Shown one piece after another: positions 12,001 to 21,679 of a stretch of DNA of 64,000 nucleotides; the first letter of the stretch is position 1, and every line of letters starts with the position of its first letter. A program made the translations under genes and the position numbers. The notes under the pieces are model-generated. The model was not told where the DNA came from. It did no database searches and was given only the letters and a program-made list of their open reading frames with translations. The DNA is from Thermothielavioides terrestris NRRL 8126 (Eukaryota > Ascomycota > Sordariomycetes > Sordariales > Chaetomiaceae): NCBI RefSeq assembly GCF_000226115.1, contig NC_016462.1, positions 434,001-498,000 of the forward strand, given 5' to 3'.

Positions 12001-12752
12001 CAAAATCGCGGTTGTCATCGGCACAAGCAACAAAGGACTCTCTCTGCAAAGAAGCACAACAGCACTGCACGAGAACCTCGGAGATGAGGGTTATGCGGGT
12101 TGCGGTTCAGCACCATGTTCGTCCTACCCATCTCATGTCAACATTGAAGGTGAAGCTTAAGCGATTCACTTTTCAAAACTCGTTCCTCAGAGGTTTAGCA
12201 GTTTGATTGTTAGAGCGCCAGGCAGTGCGTACGCCGGTGCGGTATGGGCTGGACCATTCAGTGGCCGTGATGTTGACGCCATTGCTGGGAATCAAGCTGG
12301 TGTCTTGGCGCTGTCAGCCGTAACTGTCAGGCAACCTGACCGGGGATTACAGCCGGGGCAAGGTGAGTGGCCGCTCACCGAGCTACACCGGTCAAAAAAC
12401 TGGGGAGGGTTCTAGACGTTTCCAGCTGCGCGCCAGCCCAGTCGTGAGTTGCCGCCCAAGTTCCAAGTTTTCAAAAGTTTAGATTTCATATCTCAGTCAA
12501 GCTCTTGATGCCGTGAAGTAGAAACGTCTCATCCACACCATCCACACTCCCTTGATTCAACGCCCAGTGAACCAAAAATTAAATCAAGTATCCTGCCAGC
12601 GGATCGATTTCTCGCCGGATCCAAATCAGATCTCATCGATCGCGCCATTCTCCCCCACGACAAATCTCGAATTCAGGTCGAACCGGCACCCGCTCTCATC
12701 TGGAAAAAACAGCCATTTTCGGACAGCAGGCAGCGCCCACCCGCGCTCCTGC
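9054..12752. other. 3.7 kb region without a supported gene
   Basis: It has a mixed composition with no RIP signature. There is a poly-T run at about 11,027-11,046. Open frames on both strands (the longest are 196 codons + at 9,692-10,282 and 217 codons - at 10,926-11,579) overlap each other and carry no motif I recognise. The right end contains the promoter of the next gene. A long untranslated or noncoding transcript is possible but not shown. Confidence 0.45.
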
Positions 12753-13631
12753 ATGCACTCGATGCCCATCCGCATCCCAGGAATCCCAAAAGCGCAACTT
12801 CTTGCGAGCACCGCAATCATCAGCCGAGCAGTCTCTGCCCGACCCCCACGGTCGCTCTTCCGCCTCCACAGGATGAGCAGCAGCAGCAGCAGCACCAGCA
12901 GCACCACCCCGGGCCCAGTTCCCGGCGGCCCAACAGCTGCACCAGGCACCGCGCCAGCAGCCACCGGCGCCAGCCCCGCACTGGCCGCGAGCACGTCACC
13001 GCTCCCCGGTAGCTCACCATCGGCTCCCATCTCAGCGCAAGCCGGCAACAGCCAGCCAGCCGCTGCCGCTGCCGCTGCTACGGCGGCTTCTCGGGGTGCA
13101 GCACCCGCTCCCACCCCTGAGGATTCGCAGTCAACCTCGACCGCCGCCGCCGTTGCAACCCCCAGCGCGGGCAACGGCGATGGCGCAATCCCGCCCTCAT
13201 CATCATCCACCCCAGCTCCCCACAACAACAACGGCAACGACAACGACGACCACGCCGCGACGAACCCCAACCCAGGAGACCAACCCGATTCCAGTTCCAA
13301 TTCCAGCCCCAAAAAACCCCTCCCGGCCCTGCCCCCGGCCCCCTCCGCCGCCGAGGGAGGCGCCAGCGGGATGCGCACGGTGCAGGTGAACGGGCAGGCG
13401 GTGGCGCTGGACAACCTGGGGCCGATGGTGGTCGGGCGGGACGGGACGGTGTCGCGGATCGCCAACTGGGCGCAGATGACGGAGCTGGAGCGCGAGAACA
13501 CGCTGCGGGTGCTGGGCCGGCGCAACCAGCTGCGCCTGGCGAACCTGCGGGCGGGCCTGCCGGCGGATGCGCAGCCGGCGGCGGCGGACGGGGGGAAGAA
13601 GGGGAAGGCGGGAACGGGAGGGGAGGCGTGA
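12753..13631 (+). CDS. Conserved fungal protein of unknown function, possible mitochondrial presequence
   Basis: The frame opens further upstream at a TTG, but the first ATG is at 12,753, giving 292 residues; ATGs at 12,762 and 12,873 are alternatives. Residues 1-40 are Arg-rich, hydroxylated and without acids, as in a mitochondrial targeting peptide; starting at 12,873 would remove this. The middle (about 41-205) is low-complexity Ser/Ala/Pro/Asn. The C-terminal 90 residues look like the real domain: a stretch with LDNLGPMVVGRDGTVSRI followed by a charged helix with MTELERENTLRVLGRRN. I have the impression that this pattern recurs in fungal hypothetical proteins, but I cannot attach a function. 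Both strands are open here because of base composition; I chose + for the conserved C-terminus. Confidence 0.65.
   Translation: MHSMPIRIPGIPKAQLLASTAIISRAVSARPPRSLFRLHRMSSSSSSTSSTTPGPVPGGPTAAPGTAPAATGASPALAASTSPLPGSSPSAPISAQAGNSQPAAAAAAATAASRGAAPAPTPEDSQSTSTAAAVATPSAGNGDGAIPPSSSSTPAPHNNNGNDNDDHAATNPNPGDQPDSSSNSSPKKPLPALPPAPSAAEGGASGMRTVQVNGQAVALDNLGPMVVGRDGTVSRIANWAQMTELERENTLRVLGRRNQLRLANLRAGLPADAQPAAADGGKKGKAGTGGEA
12876..12905 (+). repeat. AGC microsatellite in coding sequence
   Basis: Tandem AGC/ACC codons encode a Ser/Thr run directly after the possible presequence. Confidence 0.7.
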
Positions 13632-14258
13632 ATTGGTTACTTGAATTTTCGGTTGTGGTTGAGGGAGCGCCTTTTGTTGTCTCTGCGTTGGATGAGTGTA
13701 GATGGTGGTATAGCTGTCGGGGAGAAGATGATGGACGTCGTGTAGACAGGATAGTTAATTCGAGGTGCGATCGATTTTACAAGTTGATGTGACTATCGGC
13801 GGTTTGTTTCCCTTCAGATGTCATCCGCTGAGTGAAACATGATCCGGAGTAAAACAGCAGCAAAAATCAACCATATATCAACCACATTGCCACGCTGAGA
13901 TGAAAAATCGCAAAAACTCCTCAGATCGTGATGGTATATTGTGGGCCGAGAAGCACGCAAACAATCACGTCTTCAAGGCTCAAGAGCAGCAATAGCACTC
14001 GCCGCAGCAAACGCCTGCAAACAAACACCAAAAAGCCCAAAAAGCCAGAAAAGCCCCCTCCTGCTCCCATATAAACACAAGGTTGGCTGTGCCCTTCCGC
14101 TTCGTTCAACTCCTTCGTTCCCTCCCCCAAGCCATGCCCAGGTAAAACGCCTCCCCAATGATCATGTTTGCTTGAGTCCACAGATTTCCGGCCTCAACCA
14201 TTTCAGCCCAACCCAATTTTCCTGCGCAGCTCGTCATCATCAAGGAGGACAGCAAAGC
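13632..14258. other. Intergenic region between convergent genes
   Basis: It holds the 3' flanks of the unknown-function gene and of the bZIP gene. I see no other feature. Confidence 0.5.
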
Positions 14259-15906
14259 TTAGTCCTTCTTCTTCGAGCTCTTCTCGTCCGACGTCGCGGC
14301 GTGGATGCTATCCTTGATCTCGCCGCCGTCGGTGGAACCGGCGTCCTTCTTGCTCTCCTGGCTGCTGGCGGCGAGCTCCTTGAGCAGCTTCTCGAGGATG
14401 TCGTCGCGGCCACCGTGCTTCTCGGTGACGAGGCTCTTGAGCCACTTGTTCTCCGTCTCGAGCGCCGAGATGCGGCCCTCGAGGATGGTCACCTTCTCGC
14501 TCATCTCCTTGGCCGACTTCTCGAGCGCCTGCTCGCGCTGCTTCTTCTTGATGCGGAAGCGCGCGCTGGCGGCCGTGTTGCGCCTCCGCTTGTCCTCCTC
14601 GGCGGCCAGCCGCGACGCCTCCTCGAAGCTCAGCACGCGGCCGTTGGGCGGGCTAATCGACTCAGCTCTCCGCTTCTCGCCGGCGCCGGCTCCTATCCTC
14701 GGGGCCGTGGGCGGGACATACCCTGCTGGTTGGTGCTGGTGCTGGTGGTTGTGACCGTGGCCGGCCACCGCGTACGCCGCCTGCGGGTTGGGCTGGATGG
14801 GCTGCAGGTTGCCTAGGGCGTGGGCGTCCGGGAAGGCCGGGATGGTCGGCGAGGTGTAGGTACTGCTGAAATCCCCGAAACTGAAGTCTCCTGGAGACAT
14901 TGTGCCATGGTCAGCGGGAACGCCTGAACGTGACCAAGCGTGTCAAAAGACCCGATTCCTTTTCAACAACAACAAGCCAAGACAAAAGAAGTTAAAGTGA
15001 ACGGCCGCGGCGCCGCCGGGCGGGAAAGGCGGAGTTGGGGATATTGAGGCATGGCCTGGCGGTCCATTGTTGACGCCGCATGGTCGATGGTGCAATCCGG
15101 CCCAGGTCACGAGAAATGGCACCATCCGCAGGAGCGACGATCATTTGTCAGCTCCATTTAGGCAGGCCTGGGGCACTCGACCTGCCCGGACGCATGCACC
15201 CAGACAACCCAGCCTTCCAATCACGGGCGCAGCCCCAGATTTGGGGGTCACCTTCCCGAGTAGGGAGCCAGCGCCTTGCTCCCCGATTCGCGTCGTGATT
15301 AGGGAAACGAAGCTCTTTGGCCCATCACCGCCCACCCTCTCGGTGCGCAGTGACGTTGAGGTGTTGGAAACTCATATGCTCCTGTTCGGCCATTGATGCA
15401 CTTGCTTCGCCTGTGGCTGCAATTGTAGTTGTGGCCATGCAGCTCCAGGTTTGTTGAAAGCGCCGTCTCGTAGCCAGAGGGAGAAAAGGGGGTGAAACAT
15501 TTATGAGAGTGAGAATTGAACATGCAAAGGCGAAGTGAGAGACCGAGAAATATGAGCAGAAACAAAAAAGTACAACGCTGCGAGCCAGGTAGTGACAGGA
15601 TTGCAAGTACTAACCCGACATGAAATCAAAGCCCGCTGGGAAGTCGCCCATCATCGGATCCGTCGATGACACATCTTCGGCCGGCGACGACTGATTTGTC
15701 GTCGCCTCGGGCTTGACAGGCGGCGCCTGGTAGTCGGTGTGCTGGCCCGTCTCGAAGTCGTAGAACTGGGTGTTGGTGAAGAGCGCGAGGTCCTTGGCGA
15801 GGTCTTCGTCCGTGATGAGCGTCTCTTCGGCCGCCGGCTCCTGCACGTTGAGGTTGCGCAGGTACTGGGAGACATTGACTCCCCTGCCCGCGCCGCTGTA
15901 CGACAT
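14259..15906 (-). CDS. metR: bZIP transcription factor of the CYS3/MetR type (sulfur regulation), two exons
   Basis: Exon 1 is 15,906-15,615 and exon 2 is 14,890-14,259. They are joined by a GT-AG intron of 724 bases in matching phase (Gly98 split), giving 307 residues. The N-terminal part starts MSYSGAGRGVNVSQYLRNL and is acidic. The basic region (about 198-214) reads KRRRNTAASARFRIKKK, the form typical of Neurospora CYS3 and Aspergillus MetR, followed by a leucine zipper with heptads L220, M227, L234, L241, L248. The tail is Lys/Ser-rich. Such factors activate sulfate assimilation and methionine/cysteine genes under sulfur limitation and bind ATGRYRYCAT. One perfect site lies in the intron, suggesting autoregulation. 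An ATG at 14,900 spans the acceptor and could start a short bZIP isoform if transcription begins inside the intron. The assignment to MetR rather than another bZIP rests on the basic region. Confidence 0.82.
15116..15125. promoter_or_regulatory. CYS3-type binding site in the intron of the bZIP gene
   Basis: ATGGCACCAT fits the palindromic CYS3 consensus ATGRYRYCAT exactly. Two 9/10 matches lie in or at the edge of the same intron: ATGGTGCAAT at 15,087-15,096 and ATTGTGCCAT at 14,899-14,908. Their position inside the gene for the presumed binding protein suggests autoregulation; binding is inferred. Confidence 0.5.
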
Positions 15907-17995
15907 GGTTTCCTCTGGTGCGAGTCCGGCCCGGGCGTGCAGTCAGTGAAGCCGTCGGTGGTTAGTCGGGGCGGTCTCCCCTCGTCTCCGAGCTGGTGTA
16001 TCTGGGTGCTTGTCGAGTCTCGTCGAGGACGGTCGGTGGAAGCCTGCGGGATATGTGGGAATTTCCTTTTGGCGATGTCGGCGTGTGATTAGAAACCAGC
16101 GCAGGCACAAAGCGCACGAAGCGGGGTCTTTCGGGGGCTTCGCTCGGCTCTAAAAACTCGGAGCGGGTCGAGTCAGAGGCGGGCGGGCTGAAACAAAGAA
16201 CAACCGCGGATGCGAACGGTTGACGGTAGCAACAAAAGCTTGTACGCGACAGCCTCAAAAAGCCGACGTGCGAGATGGAGTCTGAGGATATGAACAGTTC
16301 AAGTCAGGTCATGGTCTGGTCTGTGGGCGAGGGCAGTCGCAAGAGTGCTCAGCGTGGTGTGGTGCCGTCCGCGGACCGAAGCTCGCCATTCACGTTAGTC
16401 AGGACACACTGGATCCCACGCCCTCGGTAACTTGGGTGAACCTCAAAATTGCCCCTCCCCCCACCCCTCGGCGCGTGCAAATGGTCGAAGGGTCCAATCA
16501 AAACGAGGATTGGCCCCACCGACAGCATTTTCATCACGGAACTGCCTTACCAATGGACTGCTTCCCCTGGGAGTCTGGCCTCCAACAGCCAGCCACGACC
16601 TGATGATAAAAAGAGCAAACTGCTCAATCTCTTCATCTTTGTCCCTTTCTCTCTCTCTTTTGAAAGCATTTGCTTCTCGAGAGAGAAAACCCTCAGAAAC
16701 ACCTCGTGCGCAAGTTTGCTCTTACAGCAACAGCTCACCCCGGCGAAACGTCATCTCAGTAATCCGGAGATGGATTCGCCACGTCCAGAAGGGCGCAACA
16801 GTTTGTGCAGGGTTGACCCGCGTTGTGGTCGGGACTTCCAGGAATGGGAAAATGATTCCGCGACCGACGCCCGAGCTCGGTCCGGCGGCCGGTTCTGTCG
16901 CTTCCCCGACGGCCTGGGAAAACCGGATGTATGGCTCTCGATCTATTGTAGCCGAGTTCTTTGCATGCCAACGTCCTGGGACATCATGGGTTTTGAAGCC
17001 GCGCATTTCGACTGCCGCTGGACAGAAGATGAGAGTGCGGCCTCCCTTGCGCGCACTGTTGTTGGTGGTCACTGAACGTGGCAACAGCGAGACGGCACAA
17101 TTGCAATGCCGCGTGGGGGTTCTGGAGCTTGGCGACGTGGGATTTCTGACCGGTCAGAAGCCACGGAGATGCACGGGCCAAGCAAAGATGTCGGTTCTGA
17201 TTAACTTAGTGAACTAACCGGATTCGCCCTTTCCAAGGAAGCTGAGAATAGCCGACACTCAAGGCCCTGTACGGAATACCTTCCAGTATTTCGAAACCTC
17301 GATGAATGTTCTGATGGCGTCCAAGGGAGGAAACGTTCCGAGGAAGACAAAATTGTATTCTGCATTATGTTCTCTCAAGTATCGCAAGAAGCAGACATCC
17401 AAAAAAGAGAGCCAAGGAAAACAAGGAAACCGAGAAGAGAGAAGACAAAAAGCCTAACACAGTATGATACAGCTCAACTCCTTTACTGCGTTCTCCGCTC
17501 TCCTTCCCACGGGTCCTCCACAAGCACAGCACTCGTCCGGCCAAGAGACTTCTTCCTCAGCCCATGCTAGCTCAGCTGACACACTGTGCGAAGGGTTGAG
17601 GTCCGGCAGCAGCGCAGCGGGAGATGGCAGGCGAGCATGGTCGAGGCCCCAGGCATCGGCCTCTTGAGCGTGCAGGACGGCTTCATCTATGTGCGCTGCG
17701 TGCTGTGGGGTTTGTCAAGACATGGGGCTTTGGGGCCGGCGACTTGGAGCCGGCGTGGCGTCCCGCGCCACGGGGTTTAAAGGCAACGGAGTTGTTGCCA
17801 TCATGCATTTGTTCACCGCCAGTGGAAGCAATATTCGGGGCCGAGTAATCATCTTCCTACAAAGTACTCAGCGACAGTGCAGCAGATGAACCCCTGGGAA
17901 CGTACCTGGTAAGAAGTCGATTCCTGACGCCGCAACCTCGATCCGTTTCCCTCGACGCACAACGCTTGTCCCGCTGCTTCATCAGGGGCTTGCGT
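15907..17995. other. Promoter region of the bZIP gene and downstream region of the kinase gene
   Basis: The first 500 bases left of this stretch's start should hold the bZIP promoter. The rest (16,400-17,995) has overlapping open frames on both strands, the longest 261 codons at 16,432-17,217, with no recognisable domain. I see no RNA gene. Confidence 0.45.
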
Positions 17996-19540
17996 TCATG
18001 CGTAGTGCGCCTCCACTGCGCTTAGGCAAGCTTTTGCGGTAGCTCGCTCGTTGGGTTCGAGGATCAGCATGCGCTGCAGGATATCGATCAGGCCATCCGA
18101 CTCCCAGGTACGAGCCTCCTTGACGATGCTTGCGCACCAGGCCATGGTGCTCCCGTATCCAGGAGCGGGAAGACCATATTCAAGCTGCAGGATCACGACC
18201 CCCAGAGACCAGATGTCCACGGCCACGGTATACCGTTGGGAGCCGTTGTCCATCTGTATCTCGGGGGGGCGATAGGTCGCAGTGCCGCAGTACGTCTTCA
18301 GGCTGCCGGCCTTTGCGAGCCCAAAGTCTGCCAACTTGACGTGCAAGGGATTCCTGGACTTGACGAGTATGTTCTGCGGCTTGAGATCTCGGTGCGCAAT
18401 AGGTTCGCGGCGACAATGAAGGTATACCAAGGCCGACAGGCTTTGGCGTAGGATATCCCAGCAGTCTTGGAGCGAGAAAGGCAACCGTTTGTGCTCGAGC
18501 GAGAGGTTTCCCAGCTCCATGTACTCAAGAAACAAGCGAGGCTCTGGCGAGAGAGTCGCGAAGCAGAGCCGTACAATGTTCTCCTGGTGGTCACGATTGG
18601 TCAGTCACCGGTTTATAGCAACAACGACCAGCGGCCAACCCACATGCTGCATGTTCTTCATGATGGCGATCTCCTTTTCCCAGTCCTCTCTTCTGTACTC
18701 GTACCCATTAGGCCTCTTGCACGCGTACTCCTCTCCAGTGCTGACATTCCAGAGTCGGATCACATCTCCAAATCCGCCGGTCCCAATCACTCCTCGCTTG
18801 AGAAGAAGGAACGGCTGGTTCGTCGGCGTGGGGGCAGCAGTGTGGAACTTGTTGGCGTCGACACTTTGGAGACGAGGCGCACCGAAGAGGACGTCTGAGA
18901 CGGCCGCTCCGTGGAGGAATCGCTCGACATTTTTGATGTACACCGGCGAAGTGAGATCGTGGCGCGCAACCACGACTCGGAATATGATGCGTGTCATGTG
19001 GCCGCCCCCGCGGAGCTCGACCTCAAGTTTTTGAGTCGTGTCGGGAGTTTCGAACCCGGAAATGATCCAGTCACAATTGCTCCGACACTGCTTGCCCTGT
19101 CCGTCATACGCGACCGTAGTTCCATTCGTCGAACCGAGGTCTCGGACGACGAGACGGTAACGGCCATCTTCGAAGTCGTTCCTGAACGTTAGCGCGAAGT
19201 GCCGCCGGCTGATCCCTTGGATGCTGGGGAGGAGGATGTCGCTGAGGTCGGGATCCTTTCCAAAAATGAAGCCTGCTGAGGTACGAGGGCCGTCGCTGAA
19301 CCTGAGTTCCAGATAGGGCAGGTATTCCAGTTCCTGGTCGCTTTTGGCCGGCGGCGGCGGCGTCGTTTCGCGGGCGCTCCTGGCCAACAGTGCGGGCGCC
19401 AGGGCCTCGGGCCGCCGCTGCCGCCTGGGCGGGCGGGACCGCTTGTTCTTCACGACCGTGTGCGTCGCATACCGCACCGTGTCCACCTTCTGAGCCTCGC
19501 CCACCGGATATACCCACGCAATGATGTCCGGGTCCACCAT
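17996..19540 (-). CDS. FHA-domain serine/threonine protein kinase (Chk2/Rad53-like layout)
   Basis: Exon 1 is 19,540-18,644 and exon 2 is 18,583-17,996. The 60-base GT-AG intron, with a TGACTGAC branch-like site, joins in phase to give 494 residues and restores the kinase motif HENIVRL. The FHA phosphothreonine-binding domain lies at about 75-165, with the core residues FGK (93-95), SRRH (111-114) and NGT (139-141). The kinase domain runs from about 246 to 490: Gly loop GTGGFGDV (253-260), Lys275 in YACK, HRDLKPQN (363-370), DFG (385-387). The usual APE is RPPE at about 404-407. All catalytic residues are present, so it should be active. The layout resembles Chk2/Cds1 checkpoint kinases, but filamentous fungi have many FHA kinases and this is short, so a checkpoint role is unproven. 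The frame also opens upstream at TTG (19,573); the first ATG is used. Confidence 0.87.
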
Positions 19541-19890
19541 ATTGACTGGAGATCTGAGGATTCTGGCAGACAAGAAGAGAGAGTCAGAGAATCCAGCCGC
19601 ATCCCCAACATTGGGCTCAAATACTTGGGCAACTTCCCCCTTTCCCCCCTGACCACCACAGGACTTCGCACTCGAGCGGCCCCGTCACTGGCTCAGAAGC
19701 CGCGAGGCTGGAACACAGCCCCCCCTGTTTTAAGCGCTTGCGGTTGCGGGCCGCAGGTTGCGGGCCGCGGATGGGCGGCTGGCCGGGGGCGCCAGACCTC
19801 ATTTTGTTTTGCATCGAGACCCCGAACCAGGCGCATTACTGTGTAGGTTATGTCACGATCCATCCAGTGCTGCGACGGCAACAGACTAGA
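19541..19890. other. Intergenic region, presumed promoter of the FHA kinase gene
   Basis: A GC-rich 350 bases between divergent transcription units. It contains short overlapping repeats of a GCGGGCCGC type near 19,745-19,775. No gene seen. Confidence 0.4.
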
Positions 19891-21180
19891 ATGACCGATT
19901 CAGGACATACACACGAGAAAGTGTGCGCCCGCGACATCGTCGCGCACAGCGATGCCGAGCTCAACCGGTACCTCGATGAACACCGGCCGGATGGCGGAGC
20001 CATCGATCTTGACGTGGACGACCCCGGAAACTTGCCCGAGAGTTTCATTTAACGGCTACGGTAGGGTAATCCGATGAGCCCACTCTCTCTCATCCGACCT
20101 TGACCATCCAGCAGGGACAGAGCAAAGAAGATGAGCGACACGGCCGAGTCGCGCGCCGTCTACCTGCACGAAGTCAATATGCGCGATTCTTATTGGGCCT
20201 GGCCAGCCGGGTTACGTCTGTGCGAGCCCAAGCAGTCGCCGCCGTAATCCCCTGCACTGGCAAGTCTCCCACACGAACGCCTGATTTCCTGCAAGTACGC
20301 GAGAGGGTGGATTACGGGTGGCCGGCCGATGTACACTACCCAATCGGCCGCATCGACGAGGCGCCAAGGATCCTACAGCTTACAGCCATTGGCTCCGCCC
20401 TTGAACAAAACCTGCAGATGCCGAAAGTCCTGGGTGGTCGATCGTGTGTGGAATGCAGTTGTGGCATTTGCAACATTTCCGTCGATGGCAGGCGCTTAAC
20501 AGAGACCCTCCTCTCCGCCTGAACACTCAACACCCTACGTGCAATGGATACGTTGACCAGGCTTACAACGTCTCCGTCGGTAGTTTTCGACTTGGGTTGC
20601 CGACCTACGAGGAAGCCGCGTCAGCATTGCTCGCGCGGTACAGCTTTTCTCGAACGGTCCGGATCAAGCAAGACCCTACGCGGCAGGATAAGCTGACGGA
20701 ATGGTTCTGGGAACAAATGCTACTGGTGGAGGCCGAGTTGCGCGGGCCTGGCGGGAGCGGCGCCGAGGAGGCGGCCGGCCGGGAGAGCCGAGCCGGTCCA
20801 CACTCCCGCCCAGCAGGCAAGCGCGGCCGCTGCAGGACTGCCAAGGACAAACGGGCTCCAAAGCGGCTCAAGGACGACCATCAAGACACCGTCGCTGAAG
20901 AAGCAGGGCTTTCAAAAAACCTCTGAGCTCAGAGCCCAGCCACTTCACCGTAGTGCTCGCATTGCCGCCCGCCGGCAGGCCCGGAGCCAAGCATCTCAGG
21001 CGCTGGCGAAGCCGACCCGTGGCGCCAGAGGTTCTGGACGGAACACACAGGCTTGGCCAGACAACTCCCCACCTCACAAGCCCAGAGCCAGCCGCCAGAA
21101 GGCGAGAACAACACCGCCGCCGGTCACAGAGAAGCGCCAGAGCAAGAGGATACGCCGTGGAGCTTGAGAAAGCATGCTGA
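19891..21180 (+). pseudogene. Decayed member of a fungal multigene family of unknown function
   Basis: Two fragments read like parts of one protein. The first (ATG at 19,891, 53 codons to 20,052) contains SDAELNRYLDEHRPDGGAID and DLDVDDPGNL. The second (in the frame open at 20,444-20,926) contains YEEAASALLARYSFSRTVRI followed by QDPTRQDKLTEWFWEQ and a basic tail. I recognise the spacing of a helix plus a QDKLTxW block from uncharacterised proteins that are multicopy in Sordariales, where an aromatic-rich segment normally follows; here that segment is missing. Between the fragments the frame is broken, and after 20,926 the basic C-terminal-like residues appear in another frame. No RIP is visible. 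It could instead be a multi-exon gene whose introns I failed to resolve. Confidence 0.42.
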
Positions 21181-21679
21181 AACTGGATTTGTGAGCAAAA
21201 GGAGTTGAGTTACTGGGAAGCTTGCGCCGACAGAGCAAGGATAGAGCTTGCCCTGCAACTACCGGGTAGATCCCCGGGTTTGTGACTCGTTGACGCCCGC
21301 TTCTCCTCGTCCCGTTGTGCCTATCCTATAGAGTTGCATGCGCTATCAGGGGTAAGTAAACAAAGGGTCCTGTGGAGAGTCTTCGTCGCGTGTTGGGAAG
21401 TGCTCTGTCCCAAACGGGAACAGGTGGGGCGCTCAGTGGAGAATCCTCACAGCTGGTTGTCGAAAATCGGACCAATGCACGTCATCAATCCACACAGTGT
21501 GCACATCATTCAGCAACACAGTACAGCAGGGCATGATCAACACGCATCACGAGCGAATGCACGACTCACACGCGGCCAGGCAACTAGTCTAAGGATAGCC
21601 GCTTAGCTTTCAGTGCATGCACATTGAGCTTCGGCACGTTCATGAGAGCTACTTTCAATACTCAAGTATTCCGTAAGGC
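21181..21679. other. Intergenic region, presumed promoter of mis15
   Basis: 500 bases upstream of the mis15 ATG with CA-rich stretches at 21,480-21,560. No gene seen. Confidence 0.45.

Noticed and set aside
12626..13525. A 299-codon minus-strand frame opposite the 12,753 gene
   Set aside because: Mirror of a GC-rich coding region; the plus strand has the structured C-terminus and the better start.
14259..14900. A 213-codon bZIP gene starting at the ATG at 14,900
   Set aside because: That ATG overlaps a perfect 3' splice site; joining to 15,615-15,906 keeps phase and gives the N-terminal part expected of the family. It is kept only as a possible internal-start isoform.
16432..17217. A 261-codon plus-strand frame
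   Set aside because: Overlaps a 208-codon frame in another phase; both look like composition effects.
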